64,000 bases of DNA from Xanthomonas floridensis. GTDB lineage: Bacteria > Pseudomonadota > Gammaproteobacteria > Xanthomonadales > Xanthomonadaceae. This document shows positions 37,037-46,794 of this stretch, piece after piece. The notes beneath the pieces are model-generated. The model was not told the origin of the DNA, did no database searches, and saw only the letters and a program-made list of their open reading frames with translations. A program made the position numbers and the translations under genes. Positions within the stretch are counted from its first letter, which is position 1, and every line of letters starts with the position of its first letter. The stretch covers positions 1 to 64,000 of the forward strand of contig NZ_LXNG01000005.1 in the NCBI RefSeq assembly GCF_001642575.1, read 5' to 3'.

Positions 37037-38137
37037 TCAGAGACGCAGCGGCATCACCACATGACGTGACTTTTCGCTGCTGGCCTCACGCACCAGTGCT
37101 GACGAATTCGCATCGCGCAGCTGGATGACGACGTGCTCATCGCGCAGCGCAGACAAGGCATCCAGCAGGTAGTTCACATTAAAGCCAATGGCCAGATCGT
37201 CGACCTTGGTGTCTGCCTCGATCTCTTCCTGGGCTTCTTCCTGCTCGGGGTTGTGGGCACTGATCTTCAGCTGACCCGGCGACACTTCCACACGCACGCC
37301 GCGGTACTTCTCGTTCGACAGAATTGCCGCACGCTGTAGCGAGGCACGCAGGGCTTCGCGATCCACCTTGACCTCGCGATCGGCGCCGATCGGAATCACT
37401 GCCTCGTAATCCGGGAAGCGCCCGTCGATCAGCTTGGAGGTAAAGGTGACATCGCCGCGCTTGACGCGTATATGGCTCCGGCCGACTTCCAGTTCCACCT
37501 CACGATCAGCCGCTTCCAGCAAGCGCAGCAACTCGGTCACGCCCTTGCGCGGCACGATGATCTGGCGCTTGGCGCCGCCGGATTTCTCCAGCTCGGTTTC
37601 ACACAAGGCCAATCGGTGGCCGTCGGTGGCGACGCAACGCAGCAAGCCATCACGTAGGTCGAACAGCAGGCCATTGAGGTAGTAGCGCACGTCCTGCTGG
37701 GCCATCGCGAACGCAGTGCGCTCGATCAGCTCCTTCAAGCCCGCTTCCGGCACGGCGACCCGTTCGGTGGCTTCGACTTCGTCGACCGACGGGAAGTCGT
37801 TGGCAGGCAGCGTTGCCAGGGTGAAGCGGCTACGCCCGGCCTGCACTGTGACCTTGTCGCCGGTCTGCGAGATGGTGACGCGGCTGCCGTCGGGCAGGGC
37901 GCGCAGGATGTCGAACAACTTGCGCGCCGGAATCGTGGTTTCGCCGTCCTGCGCGTCTTCCACCATCGTGCGCGAGATCATTTCCACTTCCAGGTCGGTA
38001 CCGGTCAAGGAGACCTGTCCGTCCTTGACCTGCACCAGCAGATTGGCCAGAACCGGCAGGGTTTGACGGCGTTCGACCACATTGACCACCTGGGCCAATG
38101 GCTTGAGGAAGGCTTCGCGCTGCAGTGTAAAACGCAT
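37037..38137 (-). CDS. dnaN: DNA polymerase III beta sliding clamp
   Basis: 366 residues, the length of E. coli DnaN. It begins MRFTLQREAFLKPLAQVVNVVERRQTLPVLAN-like and ends in the conserved HVVMPLRL. Three clamp domains are recognisable (about 1-120, 121-245, 246-366), with the peptide-binding cleft residues in the third (for example MPLRL). The homodimer encircles DNA and tethers polymerases. It follows dnaA across the origin gap and has its own terminator. Confidence 0.98.
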   Translation of the reverse strand: MRFTLQREAFLKPLAQVVNVVERRQTLPVLANLLVQVKDGQVSLTGTDLEVEMISRTMVEDAQDGETTIPARKLFDILRALPDGSRVTISQTGDKVTVQAGRSRFTLATLPANDFPSVDEVEATERVAVPEAGLKELIERTAFAMAQQDVRYYLNGLLFDLRDGLLRCVATDGHRLALCETELEKSGGAKRQIIVPRKGVTELLRLLEAADREVELEVGRSHIRVKRGDVTFTSKLIDGRFPDYEAVIPIGADREVKVDREALRASLQRAAILSNEKYRGVRVEVSPGQLKISAHNPEQEEAQEEIEADTKVDDLAIGFNVNYLLDALSALRDEHVVIQLRDANSSALVREASSEKSRHVVMPLRL

Positions 38138-38414
38138 GTGGTTCCGTGCCCCTATGCTTTAAAAAATAATGGAATAAATCAAAAGCTTGGTGGTGATGGT
38201 AGGGCCGTTTTCAGCGGATAACCACCATAACTGTTTGTTTCCAAAGACAAATTAGCGCCTGAAAGTCGTTGGACTAGTGCCCCTGGTCTAGCGGTAAAAC
38301 CTGTGGATAGTTTTCCGCCCGACCTGCGAGGCAACGTTATCCACAGATTCTCCCGCATTTGACCCCAACTCATCCACGCTTTTTTCCAAGCAGGGCGAAA
38401 AGGGCATCAAACCC
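38138..38414. other. oriC: Chromosomal replication origin oriC (dnaA-dnaN gap)
   Basis: 277 bases between dnaA and dnaN. It contains one perfect DnaA box TTATCCACA at 38337-38345 (plus). CTATCCACA at 38302-38310 (minus) has one mismatch. TTATCCGCT at 38213-38221 (minus) and TCATCCACG at 38370-38378 (plus) each have two mismatches. An AT-rich block at 38155-38185 beside dnaN is suitable as the unwinding element. In Xanthomonas campestris the dnaA-dnaN intergenic segment of about this size is the reported functional origin. Gene directions flip just beyond dnaA, in keeping with an origin here. Confidence 0.85.
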
Positions 38415-39743
38415 TCACTCGCTGAGCTTGCGGATCAGCTTTTCCCAGTCCTCGCGCAGCTTGCCGTCGGCCTCCATCAGGGTGCGGATCTGCCGGCACG
38501 CATGCAGCACGGTGGTGTGGTCGCGGCCTGCGAAGGCATCGCCGATCTCGGGCAGGCTGTGTTCGGTGAGTTCCTTGGCCAGCGCCATCGCCACCTGGCG
38601 CGGGCGCGCCAGCGAGCGTGTACGGCGCTTGGACAGCAGATCCTTCATCTGCAGACCGTAGTAGTCGGCCACGGTCTTCTGGATGTTGGGGATACCGATG
38701 GCCTGTTGCTGCGCGCGCAGCAGGTCGCGCAGGGTTTCCTGGGCAAATTCCACCGTAATGGCGCGTCCGGTGAAATTGGCGCGTGCCACCAGGGTGTTGA
38801 GCGCGCCTTCCAGGTCGCGCACGTTCGAGCGCATTTTCTTGGCAATCAGGAACGCCACGTCGTCTGGAATATCGGCGCCGCGTTCGCGTGCTTTGGCCAG
38901 CACGATGGCGGCGCGGGTCTCGAAATCCGGCGGATCGATTGCTACCGACAGGCCCCAGGCCAGACGCGATTTGAGCCGCGGCTCCAGGCCCTCGACTTCG
39001 CGCGGGTAGCGGTCGCAGGTCAGGATGATCTGTTGGCGGCCGTCGAACAGCGCGTTGAAGGTGTGGAAGAACTCCTCCTGCGTGCGGTCCTTGCCGGCGA
39101 AGAACTGGATATCGTCGATCAGCAGCGCATCGATCTGCTGGAATTGGCGCTTGAACTGGTCCATCGCCTTGTCCTGCAGCGCCCGGATCATCGCGCTGAA
39201 GAACTGCTCCGAGCGCAGATACATCACCTTGGCGGCCGGGTTGGCCTGGCGCAGCGCGTTGCCGGCGGCAAACATCAGGTGGGTCTTGCCCAGACCGGTG
39301 CTGCCGTACAGCAGCAGCGGGTTGTGCGCACGGTCGCCGGGCTTCTGCGCGGCCTGGATCGCTGCCGCCAGGCCGAGCTGGTTGCTACGGCCTTCGACGA
39401 AATTGGCGAAGGTGTAGTGCGAATCCAGATTGCCCGCGAACGGCACGATTGGCGCGGCAACCGGCGCACTGGGCGCCGATGTCGGTGCTGGCAGCGGTTC
39501 CGGCGCACGCGGTCGTGACCCCACCGCCAGCGCGACCTCGCCGTTGCCGGCGAAATAGGCCAACAGTTCGCGGATGCGCGGCAGATAGCGTTCGCGGACC
39601 TGGTCGACGATGAAGGCGTTCGGGGCGTACAGCACGATGCTGTCGCCGCGATCTTCGGCTTGCAGGGGTTTCAACCAGGTGTGGACATCTTCGGGCGGGA
39701 ATTCGGCTTCGAGACGTTCCAGACAGCGGGGCCAAGCATCCAT
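38415..39743 (-). CDS. dnaA: Chromosomal replication initiator DnaA
   Basis: 442 residues. Domain I (about 1-75) binds DnaB and partners. A short Pro/Ala linker follows (about 78-103). The AAA+ domain has Walker A GSTGLGKT (147-154), Walker [13 protein letters not shown] and sensor motifs. The C-terminal DNA-binding domain carries the signature [21 protein letters not shown] directly precedes the ATG, but ATG 39743 ([11 protein letters not shown]) is the conserved start. DnaA-box-like sites in the 240-base upstream region (39857-39877) suggest autoregulation. Confidence 0.98.
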   Translation of the reverse strand: MDAWPRCLERLEAEFPPEDVHTWLKPLQAEDRGDSIVLYAPNAFIVDQVRERYLPRIRELLAYFAGNGEVALAVGSRPRAPEPLPAPTSAPSAPVAAPIVPFAGNLDSHYTFANFVEGRSNQLGLAAAIQAAQKPGDRAHNPLLLYGSTGLGKTHLMFAAGNALRQANPAAKVMYLRSEQFFSAMIRALQDKAMDQFKRQFQQIDALLIDDIQFFAGKDRTQEEFFHTFNALFDGRQQIILTCDRYPREVEGLEPRLKSRLAWGLSVAIDPPDFETRAAIVLAKARERGADIPDDVAFLIAKKMRSNVRDLEGALNTLVARANFTGRAITVEFAQETLRDLLRAQQQAIGIPNIQKTVADYYGLQMKDLLSKRRTRSLARPRQVAMALAKELTEHSLPEIGDAFAGRDHTTVLHACRQIRTLMEADGKLREDWEKLIRKLSE

Positions 39744-39856
39744 CAAAGTGTGATCATCTGTTGCTGGCTGCGGCGCGCAGCAAGGCGCCGTGCACGCAGC
39801 CCGGAAGTGAAAAGAGGATGGACCAGCCTAGCACCGCAGGCCGGCTTTTCCCAGAC

Positions 39857-39877
39857 TTATTCACAGGTCCATCCACA
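39857..39877 (+). promoter_or_regulatory. DnaA-box pair in the dnaA-rpmH promoter region
   Basis: TTATTCACA (39857-39865, one mismatch) and CCATCCACA (39869-39877, two mismatches), 12 bases apart in the same orientation, lie between the divergent dnaA and rpmH genes. Confidence 0.55.
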
Positions 39878-39917
39878 GGATGCAGCTCTGTTCGTCATGG
39901 TCAAAGCACCAGGGGAG

Positions 39918-39945
39918 TTGACCCGGCCCGACGCGGTCCTATAAA
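39918..39945 (+). promoter_or_regulatory. Sigma-70 promoter of rpmH-rnpA
   Basis: TTGACC (39918-39923) and TATAAA (39940-39945) spaced 16 bases apart, 38 bases before the rpmH ATG: a near-consensus promoter suited to a ribosomal-protein gene. Confidence 0.85.
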
Positions 39946-39983
39946 ATTGCCGGTTCACCGTTTCCATTCATGCAGAGGGCCCC

Positions 39984-40124
39984 ATGGCCACCAAGCGTAC
40001 TTTCCAACCCAGCAACCTGAAGCGAGCACGCGACCATGGTTTCCGCGCACGTATGGCAACCGCCGACGGCCGCAAGATCCTGGCTCGCCGCCGCGCCAAG
40101 GGCCGCAAGCGCCTGAGCGCTTGA
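39984..40124 (+). CDS. rpmH: Large-subunit ribosomal protein bL34
   Basis: 46 residues beginning [20 protein letters not shown] and ending in the basic [13 protein letters not shown], the standard bL34 sequence and length. It precedes rnpA in the universal rpmH-rnpA order, divergent from dnaA. The stop is TGA at 40122-40124. Confidence 0.98.
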
Positions 40125-40162
40125 TTGCCGCGCCGCTCCCTGCGGCCGAGGCAGTCCCACCC

Positions 40163-40600
40163 GTGAACGCATCGAACCCGTGCAGGCGATTTCCTCGCTC
40201 TGCGCGGGTTCGTACGCGTGCGCAATATACGGTTGTCTTCGACACCGCGCGTCGGACCTCCGATCCGCTGCTCAGTCTGCACTGGCGCACTGGCGATACG
40301 CCGCCGCGCCTGGGGATGGCCGTGTCGCGCAAGGTCGATACCCGTGCGGTCGGCCGTAACCGCATCAAGCGCGTCCTGCGCGATGCGATGCGCCACCTGC
40401 TGCCCGAGCTGGCCGGCGGCGACTACGTGATTGTGGCGCGTTCGGCAGCCGCCAAGGCGACCAACCCACAGATTCGCGACGCCTTCGTGCGTCTGCTGCG
40501 CCGTGCCGGCGCATTGCCCCTGCCTGCCGCGCCCGGCACAATGCCGCCCGCCAGGACGATGCACCCATCCTCCCTTTCCCCGACAGAGCCGGAACTGTAG
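40163..40600 (+). CDS. rnpA: Ribonuclease P protein component
   Basis: 145 residues. It holds the RnpA core: [41 protein letters not shown] and [12 protein letters not shown], the RNR motif being the RNA-binding signature. It joins the RNase P RNA to mature tRNA 5' ends. The start is taken as GTG 40163; a TTG at 40121 overlapping the rpmH stop is in frame but would add non-conserved residues. A Pro/Ala/Thr-rich C-terminal tail of about 30 residues exceeds the usual family length. The yidD gene that often follows rnpA is absent; yidC starts 25 bases later. Confidence 0.95.
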   Translation: MNASNPCRRFPRSARVRTRAQYTVVFDTARRTSDPLLSLHWRTGDTPPRLGMAVSRKVDTRAVGRNRIKRVLRDAMRHLLPELAGGDYVIVARSAAAKATNPQIRDAFVRLLRRAGALPLPAAPGTMPPARTMHPSSLSPTEPEL

Positions 40601-40625
40601 TTCCGACTGAGCGAGTTGCTGCCCG

Positions 40626-42353
40626 ATGAACCAGACCCGTGTTTTCCTGATTTTTGCCTGGCTGATGGTCGCGGCGCTGCTGTGGATGGAGTGGGGCAAG
40701 GACAAGGCGGCGGCCAACGCACCTGCCGCAGTCGCCACGCAATCGGTACCGGCTGCACGTGACCCGGATGCCTCGGCGCCGGCGGCCAATGTGCCCGCCG
40801 CCCAGGCGATCCCGCAGGCGGGTGTGCCGGGCGCAGCGCCGACGGCCACCAGTACCACGACAGCGACGCCGGCAGCGGCTGGCGCTGCGCCGGTCATCAC
40901 GCTGAGCTCGGATGTGCTGCGCCTGAAGCTGGATGGCCGCAGCGTGCTGGACGCCGAGCTGCTGCAGTTCCCGCAGACCAAGGACGGCACCGAACCGGTC
41001 AGCCTGCTGACCGAAGATGCAGCGCACCCCTACAACGCCACCAGCGGTTGGGCCAGCGAGAATCATTCGCCGGTGCCGGGCGTGGGCGGCTTCCGTGCCG
41101 AACAGCCAGGCACCGCATTCGAGCTGGCCAAGGGTCAGAACACCCTGGTGGTGCCGTTCGTGTGGAATGGCCCCAATGGCGTGTCGATTCGCCGCACCTT
41201 CACCCTGGAACGCGGCCGCTACGCGATCTCGATCAAGGATGAGGTGATCAACAAGAGCGGCGCACCGTGGAACGGTTATGTGTTCCGCAAGCTGAGCCGG
41301 GTGCCGACCATCCTCAGCCGTGGCATGACCAATCCGGATTCCTTCAGTTTCAACGGCGCGACCTGGTACAGCCCCCAGGAAGGCTACGAGCGCCGCGCGT
41401 TCAAGGACTACATGGACGACGGTGGCCTGAACCGCCAGATCACCGGTGGCTGGGTGGCGCTGCTGCAGCACCACTTCTTTACCGCATGGATTCCGCAGAA
41501 GGACCAAGCGTCGCTGTACGTACTGGCCCAGGACGGCCCGCGTGACGTGGCCGAGCTGCGCGGACCGGCATTCACCGTGGCGCCGGGCCAGACCGCCAGC
41601 ACCGAGGCACGCCTGTGGGTGGGCCCGAAGCTGGTCAGCCTGATCGCCAAGGAAGACGTGAAGGGGCTGGACCGTGTGGTCGACTACAGCCGCTTCTCGA
41701 TCATGGCTATCATCGGCCAGGGCCTGTTCTGGGTGCTGAGCCACCTGCACAGCTTCCTGCACAACTGGGGCTGGGCCATCATCGGCCTGGTGGTGCTGCT
41801 GCGTCTGGCGCTTTATCCGCTGTCTGCCGCGCAGTACAAGTCCGGTGCCAAGATGCGTCGCTTCCAGCCGCGCCTGGCCCAGCTCAAGGAGCGTTACGGC
41901 GACGATCGCGTCAAGTACCAGCAGGCGACGATGGAGTTGTTCAAGAAGGAAAAGATCAACCCGATGGGGGGCTGCCTGCCGCTGCTGATCCAGATGCCGA
42001 TCTTCTTCGCGCTGTACTGGGTACTGGTGGAATCGGTGGAACTGCGCCAGGCGCCGTGGCTGGGCTGGATCCAGGATCTGACTGCGCGCGACCCGTACTT
42101 CATCCTGCCGGTGCTCAACATCGCCATCATGTGGGCGACGCAGAAGCTGACCCCGACCCCGGGCATGGACCCGATGCAGGCCAAGATGATGCAGTTCATG
42201 CCGCTGGTGTTCGGCGTCATGATGGCCTTCATGCCGGCCGGCCTGGTGCTGTACTGGGTGGTCAACGGCGGCCTGGGTCTGTTGATCCAGTGGTGGATGA
42301 TCCGCCAGCACGGCGAGAAGCCGAGCAAGATCATCCAGGCCAACGCCAAGTAA
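40626..42353 (+). CDS. yidC: Membrane protein insertase YidC
   Basis: 575 residues. An N-terminal anchor (about 5-21, [17 protein letters not shown]) leads to a large periplasmic P1 domain (about 60-330). The five-helix insertase core includes [42 protein letters not shown] and the C-terminal [19 protein letters not shown]. The conserved positively charged pocket residue lies in KSGAKMRR. It inserts inner-membrane proteins with or without SecYEG. The terminator at 42359-42384 ends the rpmH-rnpA-yidC group. Confidence 0.98.
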   Translation: MNQTRVFLIFAWLMVAALLWMEWGKDKAAANAPAAVATQSVPAARDPDASAPAANVPAAQAIPQAGVPGAAPTATSTTTATPAAAGAAPVITLSSDVLRLKLDGRSVLDAELLQFPQTKDGTEPVSLLTEDAAHPYNATSGWASENHSPVPGVGGFRAEQPGTAFELAKGQNTLVVPFVWNGPNGVSIRRTFTLERGRYAISIKDEVINKSGAPWNGYVFRKLSRVPTILSRGMTNPDSFSFNGATWYSPQEGYERRAFKDYMDDGGLNRQITGGWVALLQHHFFTAWIPQKDQASLYVLAQDGPRDVAELRGPAFTVAPGQTASTEARLWVGPKLVSLIAKEDVKGLDRVVDYSRFSIMAIIGQGLFWVLSHLHSFLHNWGWAIIGLVVLLRLALYPLSAAQYKSGAKMRRFQPRLAQLKERYGDDRVKYQQATMELFKKEKINPMGGCLPLLIQMPIFFALYWVLVESVELRQAPWLGWIQDLTARDPYFILPVLNIAIMWATQKLTPTPGMDPMQAKMMQFMPLVFGVMMAFMPAGLVLYWVVNGGLGLLIQWWMIRQHGEKPSKIIQANAK

Positions 42354-42358
42354 GTTCA

Positions 42359-42384
42359 AAAAGGCCCGCCGCAAGGCGGGCTTT
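42359..42384 (+). terminator. Rho-independent terminator of yidC
   Basis: The stem GCCCGCC/GGCGGGC (42364-42381) with loop GCAA, A-run before and TTT after, starts 11 bases after the stop. Confidence 0.9.
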
Positions 42385-42432
42385 CTGCATGCCGCCGCGC
42401 AATCTGTTGTCTCCATCGCCAAGGACGCCGTC

Positions 42433-45138
42433 GTGACCTCATCGCCGTTGCATCGCCTGTTGCTGTGCGCAAGTTGCGCGGGACTGCTGGCGCTGGCCGG
42501 CTGTGGGCGGCGCGATGCCGGCACCCCGGCACCGGCTTCGGCAACAGCGGCCGATGGCACTGCCAATGCTGCTGCGCAAACGGGCGAGGCAAACAATGCG
42601 CGTGCGCTGATTGCCCAGCTGCGCGAACAGCTGGATCGGCATCGCCGCATCATCGTGCTGCTGGCCGATGAGGCCAAGCAAAGCCCACGCGATCGCGCCA
42701 CGTCCAGCAGCGTGGGGCAGCAGTTGTTCCATGAAAATCTGGAACAGCGTGAACGCATCGCCGCACGCTTCGACACGGTTCTGGCATCCAAGGACCCAGC
42801 CCGCCTGACCACCATTGCCACGGTGCTGGACGAAGTGGAATCGGCGCCGGATCTGTACGATGCCGACCGCCTGGCATTCCGTGAGGTGTTACGCGACCTG
42901 CATGCGCGCATCGGCAAGGATTCGGCATTGCCGGCCGTCAAACTGCACCAGCGCATTGGTGAGGATCTGGAAGCGCTGGATGAGATCGAGCGCAGCTACA
43001 ACACCGAGCTGACCCAGATCTTCAGCCGCTTCGACCGTAGCCGCGCGATCGTGCCCAAGCGCGAGAAGTGGGACGACTACGTGGCGCATCTGCGCACGCT
43101 GTACACGCGCGAGACCATTCTGCGCGACCACGGCGTGGTGGAGCCGTATCCGTTCTCCGCGCGCGACAGCGACAGCGAAGTCTTCGGCCGCGACCTGCCG
43201 CCCAAGACGGTGGTGCTGACCTTCGACGATGGCCCACACAAGGCCTACACCGAAGAAATCGTGGCGATTCTCAAGCGCTACGACGTTCCTGGCGTGTTCT
43301 TCGAAGTGGGGCGGAATCTCGGCAGCCTGGACGCCGATGGCAAACCGAAGCTGGCGCCATTGTCCAAGATCAGCCACACGCTGATGGAAGAAGGTTATGC
43401 GGTGGGCAATCACAGCCTGACCCATGCGCAGTTGTCCAAGACCACCGGCGATGCACTGCGCAGCCAGGTGCTCGATACCGACACCTTGCTGCGTGCGGTG
43501 GACGACAAGCGCGCGCCGCTGTTCCGGTTTCCGTATGGCGCGCGCAATGCCGAAGGGCTGCAGCTCCTGGGCGAAGCGGGGCTGAAATCGATCATGTGGA
43601 ACATCGATTCGCTGGACTGGGCCGACCCGGTGCCGGAATCGATCGTGCAGCGCGTGCTCGACCAGGTGAACAAGGAGCAGCGCGGCATCGTGTTGTTCCA
43701 TGACATCCACGACCGCGCGGTCAAAGCGCTGCCGCAGATTCTTGATCGTCTTATCGCTGATGGTTACCAGTTTGCCGGCTGGAATGGCCGCGAGTTTTCC
43801 GTGGCGCGTTCGCCCAGCGCGGTGGCCGATGCCACGGTGACCACCGGGTACGCGAAATCCTGGGCGATCGTGATCGGCATCGACGATTACGCGCACTGGC
43901 CCAAGCTGGAATATGCAGCCAACGATGCGCAAGCGATTGCCAATACCCTGACCGGGCCGCTGGGGTTTCCGTCCTCGCAGGTGATCGTGCTCAAGAACGC
44001 ACAGGCCACGCGCAACAATATCCTCGCCGCGTTCCACGACCGCCTTGGTGAAGGCCGCGCGCAGACCAACGACCGCGTGTTCGTGTTCTTCGCCGGGCAT
44101 GGCGCCACGCGTCGGCTCGCCTCCGGGCGCGACCTGGGCTACATCATTCCGGTCGATTCGGACCCGGAGCATCTGGCCAGCGACGCAATCGCGATGAGCG
44201 ATCTGCAGAACATCGCCGAGAGCCTGCAGGCCAAGCACGTGTTGTTCGTGATGGATGCCTGCTATAGCGGCTTGGGACTGACGCGGGGCGGGCCGACTTC
44301 AAGCGCCTATCTGCGCGAAAACGCGCGCCGCATCGCGCGCCAGATGCTCACCGCCGGTGGTGCCGATCAACAAGTGGCCGATAGCGGCCCGAACGGACAT
44401 TCGGTGTTTACCTGGGTGCTGCTGCAGGCGCTGGCCGGCAAGGGTGATCTCAACGGCGATGGCCTGATCACCGGCACCGAGCTGGCCGCATATGTGGCAC
44501 CGGCAGTGTCGGCAGTATCGGCGCAGACGCCGGCGTTCGGCAGCCTGCCCGGATCGCAGGGCGGTGAGTTCGTGTTCCAGGTGCCGAGCGGTGAAGAATT
44601 CCTCACTGCCGATACCGCGCAGCTGTCGGCTGATGCCATTGCGCTCAACGGGCGCGTGGATGCTGCACGTCCCGCGCCGGCCCCGGCCGGTACCGCTGCC
44701 CCCGCGGCGCCGGTCACGGTGAAGACGCTGCAAGGCGGCGAAGCCAAGCTGGTGCTGCCGACGGCGGTGAAGAGCAGCGACCGCCAGCGCGCCCAGCTGG
44801 CCAACGAACGTGGCCTGCAGCTGTACAAGGAAAAGCGCTATGCCGACGCCGCCGAACAATTTGCCGAAGCATTGAAGCTGCGTCCGGACTTCGCGCTGGC
44901 TGCCAACAACCTGGGCTTTGTGTACTACCGTCAGCAACGTTATGCCGAAGCGGCGCGTTGGCTGGAAAACACCTTGAAGATCGACCCCTCGCGTGCAGTG
45001 GCCTATCTCAATCTTGGCGATGCCTATGCCAAGGCCGGTGATCGCGAGAAGGCGCGCAAGGCGTACTCCACCTATCTGGAACTGCAACCGCAAGGCAGCG
45101 GTGCAGAGCAGGCGCGTACCCAGCTGCAGTCGCTGTGA
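42433..45138 (+). CDS. Lipoprotein joining polysaccharide deacetylase, caspase-like (C14), EF-hand and TPR modules
   Basis: 901 residues. Lipobox LALAGC (Cys24). A helical region runs to about 250. A NodB polysaccharide deacetylase follows (about 255-460), with TFDDGPH (Asp265, Asp266, His269), the metal pair His327/His331 (NHSLTH) and FRFPYGARN. A C14 caspase-like domain (about 473-720) has the dyad His556 (FFAGHG) and Cys610 (DACYSG). A canonical EF-hand loop (Asp672, Asn674, Asp676, Gly677, Ile679, Glu683) sits inside it. Two to three TPRs span about 785-895. All catalytic residues are present. It starts at GTG 42433 after AAGGA and is probably anchored in the envelope. Its biological role is unknown; coupling of cell-wall or chitin-like polymer deacetylation to Ca-controlled proteolysis is inference. 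Confidence 0.9.
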   Translation: MTSSPLHRLLLCASCAGLLALAGCGRRDAGTPAPASATAADGTANAAAQTGEANNARALIAQLREQLDRHRRIIVLLADEAKQSPRDRATSSSVGQQLFHENLEQRERIAARFDTVLASKDPARLTTIATVLDEVESAPDLYDADRLAFREVLRDLHARIGKDSALPAVKLHQRIGEDLEALDEIERSYNTELTQIFSRFDRSRAIVPKREKWDDYVAHLRTLYTRETILRDHGVVEPYPFSARDSDSEVFGRDLPPKTVVLTFDDGPHKAYTEEIVAILKRYDVPGVFFEVGRNLGSLDADGKPKLAPLSKISHTLMEEGYAVGNHSLTHAQLSKTTGDALRSQVLDTDTLLRAVDDKRAPLFRFPYGARNAEGLQLLGEAGLKSIMWNIDSLDWADPVPESIVQRVLDQVNKEQRGIVLFHDIHDRAVKALPQILDRLIADGYQFAGWNGREFSVARSPSAVADATVTTGYAKSWAIVIGIDDYAHWPKLEYAANDAQAIANTLTGPLGFPSSQVIVLKNAQATRNNILAAFHDRLGEGRAQTNDRVFVFFAGHGATRRLASGRDLGYIIPVDSDPEHLASDAIAMSDLQNIAESLQAKHVLFVMDACYSGLGLTRGGPTSSAYLRENARRIARQMLTAGGADQQVADSGPNGHSVFTWVLLQALAGKGDLNGDGLITGTELAAYVAPAVSAVSAQTPAFGSLPGSQGGEFVFQVPSGEEFLTADTAQLSADAIALNGRVDAARPAPAPAGTAAPAAPVTVKTLQGGEAKLVLPTAVKSSDRQRAQLANERGLQLYKEKRYADAAEQFAEALKLRPDFALAANNLGFVYYRQQRYAEAARWLENTLKIDPSRAVAYLNLGDAYAKAGDREKARKAYSTYLELQPQGSGAEQARTQLQSL

Positions 45139-45299
45139 TTCCATACGGCTGACCCATTGCAGCGACGCTTGTCAGCAGAACGCGCCCCGGGATGGAGGCG
45201 TGATACGCCAAGGATGCGCATCGGCTGGATGCCACCGCCGGCCGCGCGGTCGATGCGTCGCCGCGCCGGTTTTTTTCACTCCACGTCAGAGCAGTGCCC

Positions 45300-46640
45300 A
45301 TGTCGTCTTCCACGTCCACCATCGTTGCCATCGCCAGTGCCGCCGGAGCCGGTGGCGTAGGAATCGTGCGCCTGTCCGGGCCGCAGGCACTGCAGATCGC
45401 GGCGGGACTGGGCATTGCGCCGATGCAGCCACGGCAGGCGCAGTACGCGCGCTTTCGTGATGCGCAGGGCGAGGTCATCGACGATGGCATCGCGCTGTGG
45501 TTCAAGGCGCCACGCAGCTTTACCGGTGAAGACGTGGTGGAGCTGCAGGGCCACGGCAGCCCCGTGCTGTTGCGCCAGTTGGTCGCGCGCTGCGTTGCGC
45601 TGGGCGCACGCCAGGCGCGTGCGGGTGAGTTCAGTGAGCGCGCCTTCCTCAACGGCAAGCTCGACCTGGCCCAGGTCGAGGCGATCGCCGACCTGATCGC
45701 CGCTGGCGACGTGCGCGCCGCACGTGCCGCGCGGCGCTCGCTGGATGGTGTGTTTTCGCGCCGCATCGAGGCGGTGAGCGAGCGGCTGACCCGACTGCGC
45801 GTGCATGTGGAGGCGGCGATCGATTTCGCCGACGAGCCGCTCGATACCCTGGGTGGCTCGCAGGTGCGCGACGGGCTTCAGCAGGCGCGGATAGGGCTGG
45901 AGCAGCTGCTGCGTGACGCAGAGCGCGGACGCAAGCTGCGCGATGGCCTGCATGCGGTGCTGATCGGCCCACCCAACGCCGGCAAGAGTTCGCTGCTCAA
46001 TGCATTGGCCGGCAGCGACCGTGCGATCGTCACCGATGTCGCCGGCACCACCCGCGATACCTTGCATGAAGCCATCCAGCTCGATGGTTTCGAATTGACC
46101 CTGGTCGATACCGCCGGCCTGCGTGACGGCGGCGATGCGATCGAGCGCGAAGGCATGCGCCGCGCGCGCGCCGAGCTCGAACGTGCCGACCTGGCGCTGG
46201 TGGTGCTGGATGCGCGCGACCCGCAGGCTGCGCGTGAGGCAATCGGCGATGCCATCGATGCAGTGCCACGCCAGCTATGGATCCACAACAAATGCGACCT
46301 GCTGGCCGACAGCACACCGTTGGGCAGCGATGCGATTGCGGTTTCGGCCATCACCGGATACGGGCTGGAGCAATTGCACACCCGGCTGCGCGACCTGGCG
46401 CTTGGCGATGCAAGCGACAGCGTCGACGGCGAGTTCTCCGCACGCACCCGCCATGTGGAAGCGCTGCGCCGCGCCCAACAACACGCCGACACCGCCGACC
46501 TGGAACTGGGCTTCGAACAACTCGAACTGGCCGCCGAAGAACTGCGCCTGGCGCATGCAGCGCTGGGCGAGATCACCGGCAAGATGAGCGCCGACGAACT
46601 GCTGGGCCAGATCTTCTCGAGCTTCTGCATCGGCAAGTGA
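45300..46640 (+). CDS. mnmE: tRNA modification GTPase MnmE
   Basis: 446 residues. An N-terminal folate-binding domain (about 1-118) precedes a helical domain into which a GTPase is inserted (about 215-370): G1 [10 protein letters not shown]2 TTRDTLHE, G3 DTAGLRD, G4 NKCD. It ends with the catalytic FCIGK (Cys443). With MnmG it forms the cmnm5U34 group of wobble uridines. ATG 45300 ([14 protein letters not shown]) is preferred; a GTG six bases earlier is in frame. Position downstream of yidC is a conserved arrangement, here split by the deacetylase-caspase gene. Confidence 0.97.
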   Translation: MSSSTSTIVAIASAAGAGGVGIVRLSGPQALQIAAGLGIAPMQPRQAQYARFRDAQGEVIDDGIALWFKAPRSFTGEDVVELQGHGSPVLLRQLVARCVALGARQARAGEFSERAFLNGKLDLAQVEAIADLIAAGDVRAARAARRSLDGVFSRRIEAVSERLTRLRVHVEAAIDFADEPLDTLGGSQVRDGLQQARIGLEQLLRDAERGRKLRDGLHAVLIGPPNAGKSSLLNALAGSDRAIVTDVAGTTRDTLHEAIQLDGFELTLVDTAGLRDGGDAIEREGMRRARAELERADLALVVLDARDPQAAREAIGDAIDAVPRQLWIHNKCDLLADSTPLGSDAIAVSAITGYGLEQLHTRLRDLALGDASDSVDGEFSARTRHVEALRRAQQHADTADLELGFEQLELAAEELRLAHAALGEITGKMSADELLGQIFSSFCIGK

Positions 46641-46794
46641 AACGACGTGGCGATGTTGAATTCGCCATCCGAACCACCTTGCGTCCCTGGAACGTCGTCT
46701 GACGACGGCGTGGCCTGCCGGCGTTGAGCGCGGCGGCGTCATGCATCCATCGACAGGCGAGCCTCAGTGCCTGGAGGCTCCACGCCGGGGTGCG

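Noticed and set aside
40365..42956. An 863-codon minus-strand frame opposite yidC and the start of the deacetylase-caspase gene
   Set aside because: It is antisense to two strong genes and has no recognisable domain; long antisense frames are common at this GC content.
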